Origin: Symbiodinium natans
Lineage: Eukaryota > Sar > Dinophyceae > Suessiales > Symbiodiniaceae
Length of the DNA stretch: 64,000 nt
Direction of reading: 5' to 3'
Assembly: GCA_905221605.1 (NCBI GenBank)
Contig: CAJNDS010000456.1
Span: 72,418-136,417 of the forward strand
Below the pieces are notes generated by a model, which was not told the origin of the DNA, searched no databases, and was given only the letters and a program-made list of their open reading frames with translations. The position numbers and the translations under genes were made by a program. This document shows positions 11,590-23,433 of the stretch, piece after piece (position 1 is the stretch's first letter; every line of letters begins with the position of its first letter).

Positions 11590-12790
11590 AGCCTGACGAT
11601 GGGCACTAGCTTGACTGCCACATCGAAAAGGCCTGCGCTCGCGCCGTCTGTGCCATGAATTGTCAATGCTGGCCATCCAAACACCCGCAAACCAACCTTT
11701 CTTGTCCGTCGATCTCAGCCAGGTTTAGGAACCTTCCTCGGCATTCGCATGCTAATTATCGGGCTTTTGTCCTCTCTAAGCTTGGTTAGCCAGCTCTTCG
11801 CGAATGCACATGCATCCTTGTCTAGCATGCCTGATGACATTAGCTGATCAGGTCGTGAGGTCAGTCTTTGGAAGTATTTCCCCGGTGTGCATAGGCAATT
11901 TTTTGAGCGCTCCAACTACTTCCCTGGCAGCCATGGCTTTGGGCCGGGATCCCAGCAGTGTTTTGGTTTGCTTTCCTGGGGGATGATACGGCAAAAGACC
12001 TTCGACCCTGTATGTGAAAGTGCGGGGCGGGCTGGAAAATACCAAACTCTCCCCAAGAACCACCCTTCATGCCAGTCGAGTGGCATAGTGGCATTGCGCC
12101 TTAAAGCGAAACCAACAGAAACTATTAGGTTTCGCCAGCCTTGAGGACTTTTGGGGTTTACTGTAGAATCGAGTTTTGGGTTGTGCTACCGACGAAAAAA
12201 CTTCCTGGCGTTGCCCTCAATCGGCTAAAGCCTAAACCTAGCAGTCCTATGGCTTTCAGCTAAGGAGTGACTCAGCTTCGCAGCCCCTGCTGGGCCCTCG
12301 GACCGCTGAAACCCTTTTGATTCTGTGGTTTGGAAGTTCTGTTTCGCCAGAGAGACAGACCCTGTTTATCTCTGAACCCTTAGCACTGAGGGAGGACAGC
12401 GTAGGACCCATGCTGGAGGGCAGTAATAATTGGAATAGCAAGAATAGCAATCATAGCAATTATCGTATAATCGTAAGACTAGTGAGAGGAAGGCTGCTGA
12501 GGTCCTTCGATTTGTGGGTTTCGGGCTTGGGGGGCTGCAACGTTTCGTACACAAGGCATCCCGGAAGACTACATAAATACATTATCGGATCATTATCGGC
12601 TGTGCTGCTGTCAGCCCCATCTTGATAAAGCAAGTCTTCAATGAGGTACCTTACTTGGATCATGGGACTTAATAGGTAAGTAGGGTTATAAGTGCCCTAA
12701 TTGCAGTTATAACTATGATTACCCTAAGTTACCCTGAAACCACAGTACTTCTCGCTCCTCGGAGAGCCTTCTCGCACTGCAGAATCCACG
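11590..12790. other. Intergenic, nothing recognised
   Basis: No frame or exon chain that I could support. A short AATAGCAA-type repeat lies near 12,430-12,465. The stretch separates the end of the hydroxylase gene (+) from the 3' end of a minus-strand gene. Confidence 0.4.
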
Positions 12791-13491
12791 TCAGGCTCTG
12801 ACCAAGCATTTCCGCACTCTGAAGCTGCCCCGGCCTGGGCACCAATGCTTCTCAGATTCTGCGACTGTAGCACTGGACTGCAGCTGCGTGGGACGTTTTG
12901 CTATGTCTTGCTATTTTAGTGGTGGTCAGGCCCAACACGGCAACGCTGGATGACGTCCGGAAGGCTACATGGTATTGTGATGATATGTGTGGTGTGCGAC
13001 GATGTGTTGGCTGACGCACAAAGCACATCCACAGCTGGACCAAAGCGGGCATGTCCATGATAATATCCACCAAGCCTGTGCAGATCATGCTGCAGACCAG
13101 CTTCCTTTGCATGATGGGTGGGTAGGTCAAGGAGCTTGTGAAGCGGGTGATCTCCGCAAGAGCGCTGAGATACGTGCCCACATCGTCCATCGGTCCAAAG
13201 ACACGGACACTGCGATTTGCACACGCTCCTACCCAAGCAACAGAGTGTAATTATCAGCTGCACAGCCGTCAGTCTTTCCATGTCACTTCGAAATGCACTG
13301 CGCAAACTACCACGTTGGCCTCGCATCAGAAACACACCTTGGCCAGGCCGATCGGAAGTTGGCTGTGAAGTACCATCCAGTGCCTGGTCTGCAATGTCTT
13401 CTCGCCATGGGAGAAGATCGGTAGCTGTCGGGTGTCGTTTAGAAGCACCTCTCGAGTTGACCACAAAGTCTATCCCAAACTGTATGCCCAT
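12791..13491 (-). CDS. Unknown three-exon gene, apparently complete (about 169 aa)
   Basis: On the minus strand, exon 1 is 13491-13259 (ATG in context CCAAAATGG), exon 2 is 13209-13020 and exon 3 is 12877-12791 with a TGA stop. Phases are 2 and 0 and both joins hold. Donors are GC (GCTGATAA) and GT (GTGCGT); acceptors are ATCGCAG and GCTGCAG. Exon 1 opens MGIQFGIDFVVNSRGASKRH. Exon 2 is hydrophobic and helix-prone (TYLSALAEITRF, MICTGLVDIIMDMPALVQLW). Exon 3 is short and basic (GRGSFRVRKCLVRA). I recognise no family. The start codon lies 68 bp from that of the large gene on the other strand, so the two share a very short divergent spacer. Confidence 0.5.
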
Positions 13492-13559
13492 TTTGGACCA
13501 AGGTCCAAGGTTTTCAAGGTGCCAACAAAACCCTGTGGCATCGAATTTTTGTCTAGAAG

Positions 13560-16500
13560 ATGAGTGCAGCCCAAAGGGTCTTGCTCCTAGCGATGCTGGT
13601 CGCCTCCTGTCGTGGCCGACAAGGGGACACCTGCCAGGAACCAGACAGGCAAGCTCTCATACAGTTGCGGAATGCGCGGGAGAAGGGTTTGCTGGACGTG
13701 TCGGTGACCTTCCAACAGCTGCCTGTTCTCCAGCTCTTCTTTCCCTTCGGGAATCCGATGCCGGCAGGCAACTTTTCCGGCTCTTCCGGGCCCAATGTCA
13801 CGAATGTCACGGAACACTTCGAGTGCGTGGTGCCCATTCCGCCTGGGGCCTCTTCCGACAAATGGGTGCCGTGCCTAAACATCACAGAGCGGCAGCAGCT
13901 TCAGCAGGACGTCATCGCAGCCTCCTCGAACGCCAGCGAACCAAGCCTGGCTGAGTATCTTGCGACGGGTTCGTGGGATCCGGCGGGAAAGTGGGCAATT
14001 CCTATGGATTACTGGAACGACATGCGATGCAACTGTCCAAACTGCGCGGATGAGGAAGAGCTGTACACGGCTGTGGCATACGCGGTGCAGGGTAGCGGCC
14101 TCACCCTGGCGGACAACTTTACCGACTATGTCTTGAACTGCGAGACCTGCCCGGGGTGTCCTGACCAGAACCAGTGTGGTGCCGTGGTCGACTGCGACCC
14201 GGACGCCTTGCGGCTTGTTCCGTCTTGTGCACAGAAGCTCCAAGAGGATGGCTGGAACATCGATCATCTCTACGACTGCGGGGATGGGTTCAAGATCCCG
14301 AAGCTCTATGTCAATGACAGCGAGTATTGCGACTGTCCAGACTGCAGCGACGAGGACAAATTCACTTGCAGCACTTGCAACGCGGAGTGTCCAACCGAGT
14401 GTGGCTATTGGGCTTTGTGCGGCAGCAACTCCTCGTTTACGCTGAACCCGATTTGCCATGGTGCCAATTTCAATTGGGATGCCCGCGCCGGCTACAAGGC
14501 TTGCAACAATGGCTGGACAATCCCGGCTGACTATTGGGATGACGAGTTCTACTGCGACTGCCCAGACTGCGAGGACGAAAGTACTATCACCTGCCAGGAA
14601 TGTGGCGGGTGCCCCAACGCCTCCGCCGCCTGCGGCGAATTTGTGGAGTGCTTCACTTCAGAGAGCATCCTGCCGACCCTGAACCCATATTGCATCTTGC
14701 CTGCTTTGGGCGGATGGTCGCCAGGAAGCATCATCTCTTGCAACGCCTCAGATCCTGACGCCTGGAACATTTCGTCAAAATACATCAATGACGGGTACTG
14801 CGACTGCGGCAATTGCGAGGATGAGGATGAGTGGACCTGCGCGAACTGCTCGGTGGGATGCCCCAAACAATGCGGCGACAGCGTCCAATGCGTTGCGAAC
14901 GAGGCGAACTTCAAGGCATGTGGTAGCATTCCAGACTTGGTGTACAGTTATGGATCTGGCGGCTATGGCGGCTATGGCCCTGGCTCTGGCTATGGTGGCT
15001 ATAGCCCTGGCTCTGGCTTTGGCTATGGTGGCTATAGCCCTGGCTCTGGCTATGGCGGCTATAGCCCTGGCTCTGGCTATGGCGGCTATAGCCCTGGCGG
15101 GCATGACGATGCCAATACTGGTTTCGACGATGGCGACGATTCTATCCTGGACGATGCCAATACTGGTTTCGATGACGGGGATGACGCTGGGGCCCAGAAT
15201 CTCCTGAGCAACAAAGCCCAGACGAGGCGGTCCAAATTCTTCGTGTGCGAGAACGGTTGGACCATTCCGGTCGACTGGTACGACGACAAGGACTTGGGGG
15301 ACTTGGAATAAATTATAATTTTCTATGGGTCCTAATCCCTATATACCCAGAAGAACCCATAGAATTTTTTATTTTTACAGGGCCCCCAAATTCACCCTAG
15401 AGGAGTTCTGCGATTGTCGCAATTGCGAAGATGAGCCCAACATCACACTTGAGAGCTGTGGTATCCAGCCGCTGGCTTTCTGTGGAGACTACTTCTATTG
15501 TGGCGGAGAGGCGTCCGAGGTGCAGGGGGCTTGCGACTATGAGATATGGGAGCTCGGGCTGAACCCCGTGGTTTGCAGCAATGGCTGGACCAAGCCAGAG
15601 GATGCTTGGAATAACAACTTCTGCGATTGCCCGGACTGCGAGGATGAGAACGAGACGGGTTGGAACTGCGACAATTGCTACTGTCCTCAGGAGCAGTGCC
15701 GTGACAACGGCGCTTGTTTCGCTGGGATTTCCAGCCTCTTTGGCTTCCAGGGTACTTTTAATGCCCCGCCACCGTCGGCAAGCACTACAACTACGACGTC
15801 GTCGACTCCGTCGCCGGGAACGACCTCGTCGACAAGCACTACAGACACGACGTCGTCGACTACATCCCCGGGAACGACGTCGTCGACCAGCGCTACATCC
15901 ACGACGTCGTCGACTCCATCGCCGGGAACGACCTCGTCGACAAGCGCTACAGACACGACGTCGTCGACTACATCCCCGGGAACGACGTCGTCGACCAGCA
16001 CTACATCCACGACGTCGTCGACTCCATCGCCGGGAACGACCTCGTCGACAAGCGCTACAGACACGACGTCGTCGACTACATCCCCGGGAACGACGTCGTC
16101 GACCAGCACTACATCCACGACGTCGTCGACACGCACTGCGGCCACGACGGCTGGCATCGACACCACGACGTCGGCTGCCACAGATGTTTTGTCTCAAGAC
16201 CTTCCGCAAGATGTTGCTGACGGTTCCACGATCATCCCTGTAGCTGATGTCACCCTGTTCAACGTCGGGGACATCATCCAGATCTCTGATGCGAATGGGG
16301 CTGAGATCAAGATCGTGGTTAATATTACCTCCGAGGGCACATCGGGACCACAGCTCCTTGAGCAACATGTTGTCACCAGAGCCGCCCTGCACATGGCAGA
16401 TACGGCTGTACCGGGAAATCTCATTGTGGACTCGCCACTTGAGAGCAACTACCTGGTGAACCGGTCCGCAAGTGTGACAATTGTCTTGACATCGTCGACT

Positions 16501-19500
16501 ACATCGCCGGGAACGACGTCGTCGACCAGCGTGCCATCGCCGGACGAAGGCAAGGGCCATGGTTCCACCTACGCCTACCACAAAGGAGCCTTCCCTTGGC
16601 ACTACTGGCACGCTTCCAAAGGCAGGGCGCGCAAGCCGCACGGAAACAGGAGATGGGGGTGGCACGGGAAGCAGCACTTCTCATACTCGCTGACGCAAGA
16701 GGGATTGGAGAGGAAGACCGTCAACCAGGAGCGCAGGGTCCTCCGATCCATGCTAGCCAGCGAGGGATGTTTTTTCCTGAGCTGCCTCTCGGATATCTTC
16801 AATAAGGCCGCCGAAACCGTGTCGGACTTCGTCGCGAAAACCGCCGACACCGTAGCCTCCAAAGTGACGACGCTTGCTGAGAAGGCGGCAGCCTGGGCTG
16901 AGGGTGCAGTGAACGATGCTGTCAAGTGGGGAACCCAGGCCGTCGCCGACCTCGTGGATTGGTCCGAGGAAGCAGCCAGACAGGCAACTACATTTTGGGA
17001 AGTTTCGAACGTGGTGCTCGAGGAAGCGCTGGATCACTTTGCCCAAGTCGGAGCCGCGTTTGCGATGGAGGCTGCCGAAGCCGCCGGAGAATTCTTCATG
17101 AGCGCCTTCAACACTGGCAAAGAAGTCATCGGCACATTCTTGGAGAAGCACCTCGCCAACATCCTGGATGAGGCCAATGTCCAACCGAGACCCACTTTCT
17201 GTGGTGGCGTTGTGTTTCCCGACGAAGCTCTTTCCGTGGTCAGCAACCCCAACAACGACTGTTGGAAAAAAGTGACCGACATGACCGAGGAGATCGCCGA
17301 CTTCTTCGTCGACGACGTTGGGCGGCTCCTGGACGCAATTGCCACGCGCGTGTCAAACATGCTGGAAGATGAGGACTTATGGAAGGCATTGCTTGGCAAG
17401 CTTGGGCTTACCCTGATCGAAAGCCTTGCCTCACTGGTACTCCCCATATCTCGGTCAGTCAATGTCTACAAAGATATCTTGGCGGTCATGGTGACCTATT
17501 TGAACACGCACCTTCTGCCCTTGTACGCAGACCTTTCAGCCTTCTTCGCCGATGTCGGAAGGTTCCTGGCCGCGTTGTCCGAACGAACGTCGAGCCTTAT
17601 CAATTCTGTCTTCAACGAAGCTGGCCCCTTCAACTTCAATGGCTTCGAAGGGAAAACGTGGTACATTTCGCTGTGCACGGAAACGTTCTTTCTCGGATTC
17701 ACCCTCGGCTCCTGCATCTACTACCCCTTCAAGTACGGCGCCACTGACAACGACTACTTTGTCATCGAAGTAGGCTTCGGGGTCGAGAAGGACCTTGGCA
17801 CTCGTTCACTTAGCACAGAACTCGGAGTCGAAGGCGGCATCCAGATCGGGCCCATCATGACCAACGACAAGAGTGACTTGGAGGGGCAGTCATTCTCAGT
17901 CGGCTTGGACATCGACTTCCAGACGAGGAACCCCAAGACCCCGAATATCAACGTCGGCCCATCCATGACTTATGGCATCAGCCCGGTAAAGCTGTTGACT
18001 CTCGACTTTTTCGCCGGCATCAACTTCGCGCTCGACTTGTTGGACACGCCGGATGGGGGAGTGTCCTTCAGCTTCTGGAGCACGAAGCAGTACGCTTGGA
18101 AGCTGCCTGGGCTGCGGGAAATCCTGGGGCCCGTCTTGGGCAATCTGTTCGAGACTGGCCCCACGGCCAAAAAGGAGTACAACTACAACGCTGGGGCAGG
18201 TGGCCTTGTACAATTGGCGGACGGGCTGCTGTCCCGTGGCAACCGAACTTCGAAGAAGCGGACATCAATGGACCAGTCGCTCTTCATAGGCGAAGGCAAG
18301 GGTGGCGCAGGTGGCGCAATCATCGACGGGGTCACAAGCACTGTCAGCTCCGTGGTCAACGTGGGAGAGGTCGGCTTGATACAGGCCGTGGACAAGGTTG
18401 CACCAGACTTCACGCAACCTACTCCTCCCCTGGTTGCAACTCCCCCGTCGCCCGGGCCGCCCCCACCTCCTCCCATTCCGGAGCCGGCGCAGGTGGACGA
18501 CGTGTGGTTGAGGGGTTTCCTGATTGCCACTGGCAGCCCCTTGGAGGGCCCGATGGAGTTGCCAGCAAAGCGGCGGTGGGTCTACGTTGCAGGTGCGGAC
18601 TGTGCAGTGGGCACGGCCGTGACCACCGAAGCAGAATGCAATGAGGCCTCCTTGTACCTGGAAGCCGCGCCGCACCGCGGCAATGACCTTGACGTCGAAG
18701 TAGGAGCTTGGAAAGACATACCTTTGGGCTGCTCCATTAAGGGGAGTGCCGACACTCCGCGCAACTACCAGAAAGTCCACTGGAACACCGACGCCCGGAC
18801 GAACAGCGCCCGTGCAACAACCGACGAGTTCCGTGCCATCTGCCGCAGGCCCTTCTACGTGGCGCAGCAGAGTCAGAGGGACTGCATGGGTGGCGCCAGG
18901 ATTCTCCGCAAAGACACGTGTGTCGACGCGTACATGCAGCTGCAGTCGAGCTTTAAGAAGATCCTCCCGCCTCGGTCGATGCCGCTGCCGCAGATGAACC
19001 CAAGCGACAAGCGCATTCCGCCGGCCTGCTCTGTCGAGTGGGACGTGACCGACAAGAGGCAGCTCTTCTTTGCAAGCGACTTCTCGAAGACCTTCTCACC
19101 AACTGCCGGTCAGGACTACGCTCGGCCCGTGTGCAAGAAGCAGCAGTATTGGCTCGAAAGGCCTGGAGCCACCTCCTGCCCAAGAGGCTCGCAGATCACA
19201 AGCAAGGAGGAGTGCGAGAATGCCTACCAGAACCTGAAGGATCGCCTTCCGCGTCTCCGTGCCCGGGACCGAACCATACAAGGCTACTGGAATGCCTTGC
19301 TCGCGGGCTGCGCGGTCCAATACAAGGGAGACATGACGCCTCACTTCAACACCAACCCGGCACCTACGAATATGCTGCGGGATGGGCTCGGCTTCTACGT
19401 CCCTATGTGCAAACAGCCCAGCTGGTGGCTGGGAGAAAATGGGGGCCGCTGTCCTATGGGAACAGAAATCACCACGTTCCTGGAGTGCAAGATGGCACAC

Positions 19501-20467
19501 AGGGCGTTGCGCCACGAGTACCCGACGAACCCGAAAAAGAGCTTCGTGGTGACGGATGTCACGCACATTCCACGAGGCTGCTCTGTGCCTAAGGATCACA
19601 AAGAACCACATGGACCAGACGCCCACTTCAATGTTGCCAAGGGCGACAACGTGCATAAGGGCTGGTACCCGATCTGCAAGCCAGCTCGATACGTCTTGGG
19701 TCGCCGAACAGTCCGACGCTGCCCTGAAGGCGCTGAGATCCGTACGGCCGAAGAGTGCCTTCGTGCCCACAACACTCTCAAGAAGGAGATCAAAAAGGCC
19801 TATGGAGGCTGGCGCTCCAAGGGACTGATCAGCCTATACGCTCCGGGCAACGAGATTCCGCCCTTCTGCAGCTCTGGTGGCGGCCCGGACACGAGCCCCT
19901 ACTTCAACATCAACGCCATCTCCTTGGGCTCTGGTGCAGACAGCGGGAAGTACAAGGTGGTCTGCAAGGTGGCGGTCACGGGTCAAGAGGCCCCGGCGAC
20001 CCCTATCATCGAGCTCGGGCCGATTCGGGCCACGTACCACATGCTCAACGCCGACGGCTACACCTGCGAGCCCAAGAGTCTGACCTTCGATCCAAGCTTT
20101 CGGCAGCCGGACACTCTCAAGCTGGCCCTCGTTTGCTGCAACGGAGCCCGGGCAATTGCCATCAAAAGCGGCGCCACTTGCAGTCCTGTAGGCCTGACGT
20201 GGGAGCTTGCCAGGCAAGCGTGCGAGGACCGTGGCGAACGCCTGTGCAGCAGTAACGAGGTCACTTGGGGGGGGATTTGGAATAGTCTTTAAATGTCTAT
20301 GGGTTCTAGTCCTAAAACAAATTTCAGTTTACATTTTTATGGGGCCCCCGAATCCACCCTAGGTCAGTTTGGATGCAGACTCTGCAAGAGCCTGGATCGA
20401 CGGCCAATGCTCATCGAGCACAGGAGTCGCCCCGAGCTTCTGGACAATTGAGGACTGCTACTTGTAG
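13560..20467 (+). CDS. Giant secreted mosaic Cys-rich protein (about 2,230 aa)
   Basis: Exons are 13560-15290, 15403-20259 and 20363-20467 (TAG). Both introns are the short elements described separately, and removing them keeps frame and completes motifs. The protein opens with a signal peptide (RVLLLAMLVASCRG). Next come six modules of the form C-x-NGW-x-IP...YCDCPDCEDE (near 14,000, 14,300, 14,530, 14,780, 15,260/15,410 and 15,590). They resemble LDL-receptor class A repeats in the acidic CDC..C.DE end. A Gly/Tyr repeat (YGGYSPGSG), DDANTGFDDGDD repeats and a mucin-like Thr/Ser tract (15,790-16,135) follow. Then come a long helical segment (about 16,770-17,160) and a beta-rich region. A Pro run (about 18,430-18,490) precedes five repeats with C-P-x-G...I-T-x-x-EC-x-x-A (from about 18,570, 18,850, 19,140, 19,420 and 19,690). 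The C-terminal module ends in EDCYL. A cell-surface or extracellular-matrix role is inferred. The first LDLa-like module pair is split exactly by the first element. Confidence 0.8.
15291..15402 (+). mobile_element. Introner-like element, copy 1 (112 nt, spliced out as intron)
   Basis: The element interrupts a conserved module: ...WYDDK before it and EFCDCRNCEDE after it, in phase, matching the other modules. Without splicing, the frame ends at a TAA at 15,309. Its ends are imperfect inverted repeats (CTTGGGGGACTTGG against the reverse complement of CCAAATTCACCCTAG), with an inner inverted pair CTATGGGT / ACCCATAG. The tetranucleotide AGGA occurs at both junctions (15,289-15,292 and 15,401-15,404), like a target-site duplication. 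The implied splice sites are GA...AG, a non-canonical donor known from dinoflagellates. Confidence 0.75.
15787..16135 (+). repeat. Coding minisatellite, 108-bp unit (Thr/Ser-rich)
   Basis: About three copies of a 108-bp unit, each made of two 54-bp half-units (GTCGTCGACTACATCCCCGG and GTCGTCGACTCCATCGCCGG types). They encode TSSTPSPGTTSSTSATDT / TSSTTSPGTTSSTSTTST. This is likely an O-glycosylated stalk in the large secreted protein. Long frames on the other strand here are shadows. Confidence 0.85.
20260..20362 (+). mobile_element. Introner-like element, copy 2 (103 nt, spliced out as intron)
   Basis: It shares with copy 1 the start CTTGGGGG..TTGGAATA, the middle TATGGGT(T/C)CTA, and the end GGGCCCCC.AAT.CACCCTAG. 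The hexamer AGGTCA is present at both junctions (20,258-20,263 and 20,361-20,366). Excision as a GT...AG intron restores the frame and adds a 34-residue C-terminus ending EDCYL* (stop at 20,465-20,467). Unspliced, the frame stops at 20,292. The ends form inverted repeats of about 15 bp. Confidence 0.75.
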
Positions 20468-22920
20468 GGAGGCGCAGGCCCTACGTAGTCCCTCATAATT
20501 TAGCCTGAAACATAAGGGTTTAGGAGTTTAGGATTTAGGCCCTTGAGCCCCTAACCCCCCCCAACAAAAAAAATCAAACTAAGCCCTTGTGACAGAGGGA
20601 CTCATGGGCGTTTTTAATTTAAGCCGGTTGTACAGGTTTGAAGTGTTTCAAGTCGTTATTTTCCACCTGCACCTGCGATGCGGTTTCGGGTCTTGCTTTT
20701 GGGCTTGTGTAATGTAGGGTTTGTTTGAGTTAGATTCTTGGGGTCTTCTGGCTCGCAGGGTGCAGATGATAGGGCGCAAAAGCATGCGCCAATTAGCTGC
20801 ACGTCCTAGCACCCCTTCGACCGCGTGGGCTGCTTGATCGCTGCTTCCTGAAGGGGCAGTATCTCAGTGCTCACATGCGGATTTTGCACGGATCGAGCTG
20901 CGTGCTCCCAACAGTGCTTGACATTCTTCCAACATTGCTTCCGAAGGCTCTTCTCAGAATTGCTGTTGTTGCTCCTGTGATTATTCTTCTTGAAGCCTTG
21001 TGGAGGTACCTAGCTCCAACTGCACCGTGAATCCCTTTCTCCGCGTCCAGGATTCTATCGGCCCCTTACATCCCGTAGACTCGATGCCCTAGGAACCCTA
21101 GAAGCCCCGAAACTCTTGTGCCTGGGAACAGCCAACACAGGCGTGTGTGATGGCTTTGCGTAAGTTCGGATGGAGGGCCGACATGAATCTCGCAGTCGCT
21201 GTCTCCGCTATTTTTGCCATCCAAATGGCCCGGCCTAAACCCCAAGCCCTAAATTTCCTAAAGGACCACGGAACACCCGGCCGGGGCCTATGTGCGAGTG
21301 TGTATATGTTTTGATGGCTGCTGGAACCGGAAAAATTTTAATCAGCTCAGCTCGTTATAGAGAGAAGCTTTGGGCCGGAACTCGCGCAGCAACGACGTGG
21401 ATCAATGCCAGCAGGTAGAAATGGGACCAGTGAAAACCATGCAACTTTTCACTGCACATTGCGGTGTGGTGCATAGAATTCTTGACGAGGACAAGAACAT
21501 GGAGAAAGTCCCCAGCTTAGCAGTCGGACATCTGTCTCCAGATACGGCTGGACCTATCATTTTTGTTCTTCCTGTGTGCCTGGACACGGCTTCCAGCATA
21601 TCGACTCACATCAGGCAACTCAGTTCGAAGTCCTGAATCCCTACAGACAATTTCCGCGCTGGCCACGTCATGAGTAAGGCACTTTAGGAAATACAGCAGT
21701 GCTTCCTCAAGAAGCATCAACACTCAGGCCGAGGAAACCTCGAAAGTCTTCCGCGAGGTGAAGCCTATGAGGCCGAACTGTGAGAGTCAAATTCGGTGTA
21801 AATTTGGGCTTAGGGTTTAGGGTTTTCAGGTAACAAGGTTTGGAGTTTAAGGCCTTGTTATTAAGGCCCATGTCTGCTGGCACATTCTCAAGATGGCTGT
21901 GGCTCGGCATGCACGGTACTGTGGATGGAGGAAAATCTTTGCACCGCTTTCAGGACACAGAAGTAGCTACGCCCCGCACCTGTGGCTTTTGCACATTTGG
22001 TCCAATGACATAAATCTTGCACCGCCTCCAGGATGCCAAGACTCAATGTTAAGAAGGGTGCGCGGTAAATTGGGTCGACCTAGATGAGTAGGTGGTGCAA
22101 GATTTCCTCCATCCACCGTGCCGCCTTTTCTTGGCTTGCTGGGCTGTGCCTGCTTCAATCGACAGGCCCTACGAAAGTTCATGGAAAGCAGCTGACGAGC
22201 AGACGACAAAATCCGCCAGAGTCTTATGTAAGGTATACATATATCATATGTGCATACCCTATCTGTGTCCTTTTCATACTCTACCTCCGTGAGTTTGTTC
22301 GAGGAATGACCGCGGAAGACGTTTGCCCCCCCAAAATACATTTTTAAATGAACATCATCCCAATTGGAAAAGTCTTCTGCCATCCCGAATTAACAATTCT
22401 GGATTCTATTTTATCTTTTTATTTCTGATTCGAAGAATAATCGAGAATATATGATTTCATTTCTATTGTTGTCATTGAAGAATTTTAGACTAACAATGGT
22501 AAAATTTAGGGGAAGTAGGCGAGTTTCGTCATTCAAAAACAATGATTGTGTTTTGATTTGGGCATGTATACATTTCTCGCGGTTATTTTTTTCAGGAATT
22601 TGGGTGCAGTTTCATGATTTGTTGGGTGAATTTGTGTTTCTTTTTTATGGAAAATGTTCGTTGATAATTTTATGCCCACCGACCGCGCGCTCGCGCGCAG
22701 ACCTGCTCTCTTATAGTGTGAAAGTAGACGAGGGCGCCCAGTAGCTGCTAGTTCTCTCAATCAAGAACAGGTACTTAAGGAACACCAGAGATAGATTAGG
22801 AAACCTTTACATGGGCCGTGCCTCTGCATGTCTTAAATGCATACAGCGTTATATCTCCTGCTTGACTCGGCCAAGGGAGCAGCCACAGCTGGCGATCTGC
22901 TGTATGCTTCCTAAGGTCAG
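20468..22920. other. Intergenic with scattered TTTAGGG-like fragments
   Basis: No gene or exon chain is supported. Short TTTAGG/TTAGGG-like bits occur near 20,515-20,560 and 21,808-21,850. From 22,200 to 22,680 the DNA is AT-rich. Frames of 60-140 codons on both strands lack recognisable motifs. Confidence 0.35.
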
Positions 22921-23314
22921 AGGATGCGCGAGGGCCAGAACATCAACAGCTCGCTGAGTGTCCTTGGACAGGCCGAAGCAGACACAGGGCCAAGGCATGT
23001 CAAAACGGATGAGAGCTGCCTCATACCGACCTTAACTACTAAAAGGGGTGCTTCGCCAAGAGAAGGTGTACCAGAAAGAGGGAATCAGATCCGCAGCTTG
23101 TCGGGTAGAGCACAACTAGGACCCCAAATAGCACAACTAGGACCCCGAGTAGGCTCTTCTTTCCTTCTTTCAAGGCTCCCTCAGAAGCCCCTATAATCCA
23201 AAAGGCACATGCCCTTCTATTCCTAGGTTACTCTTCGGTCTAGACAAAGAGAGCCTGACATCAACAGGTCATCTCGAAGCTGGCCCAGGGCAAGTTCAAG
23301 CACGTGCCCTTCAG
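22921..23314 (+). pseudogene. Two orphan exons of a kinesin motor domain
   Basis: Exon 22921-22971 encodes RMREGQNINSSLSVLGQ. Exon 23268-23314 encodes VISKLAQGKFKHVPF plus the first two bases of an Arg codon. Spliced through a 296-nt GC...AG intron (phase 0), they read as the kinesin switch-II/alpha-4 region (family pattern E-x-x-NIN-x-SL-x-x-LG...HVPFR). In a complete motor the next residues would be DSKLT. A GC donor follows (AG|GCGCCAC), but I found no continuing exon, and no P-loop exon (GQTGSGKT) upstream. In frame just upstream, GAATAGD is followed by a TAA. Either the rest lies in exons I missed, or this is a captured or decayed fragment. Known kinesins are microtubule motors; no function is claimed for this piece. 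Confidence 0.55.
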
Positions 23315-23386
23315 GCGCCACAGAGAGCCCAACGCAAACCCTCAGCTGCCCCCAGTGCCTTCTTCTTTCATTATATGCCACAAACT

Positions 23387-23433
23387 TGTCTTAGGTTTAG
23401 GGCTTAGGGTTTAATGAGGGTTTAGGGTTTAGG
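23387..23433. repeat. Interstitial telomere-type repeat
   Basis: Degenerate TTTAGGG units (TTAGGTTTAGGGCTTAGGGTTT and GGGTTTAGGGTTTAGGG) lie immediately downstream of the kinesin exons. Similar G-rich variants occur at about 24,600-24,670. Confidence 0.75.

Noticed and set aside
15397-16677. 426-codon Arg/Ser-rich minus-strand frame and overlapping plus frames
   Set aside because: Shadow of the Thr/Ser-rich coding repeat and of the LDLa-like modules of the large plus-strand gene.
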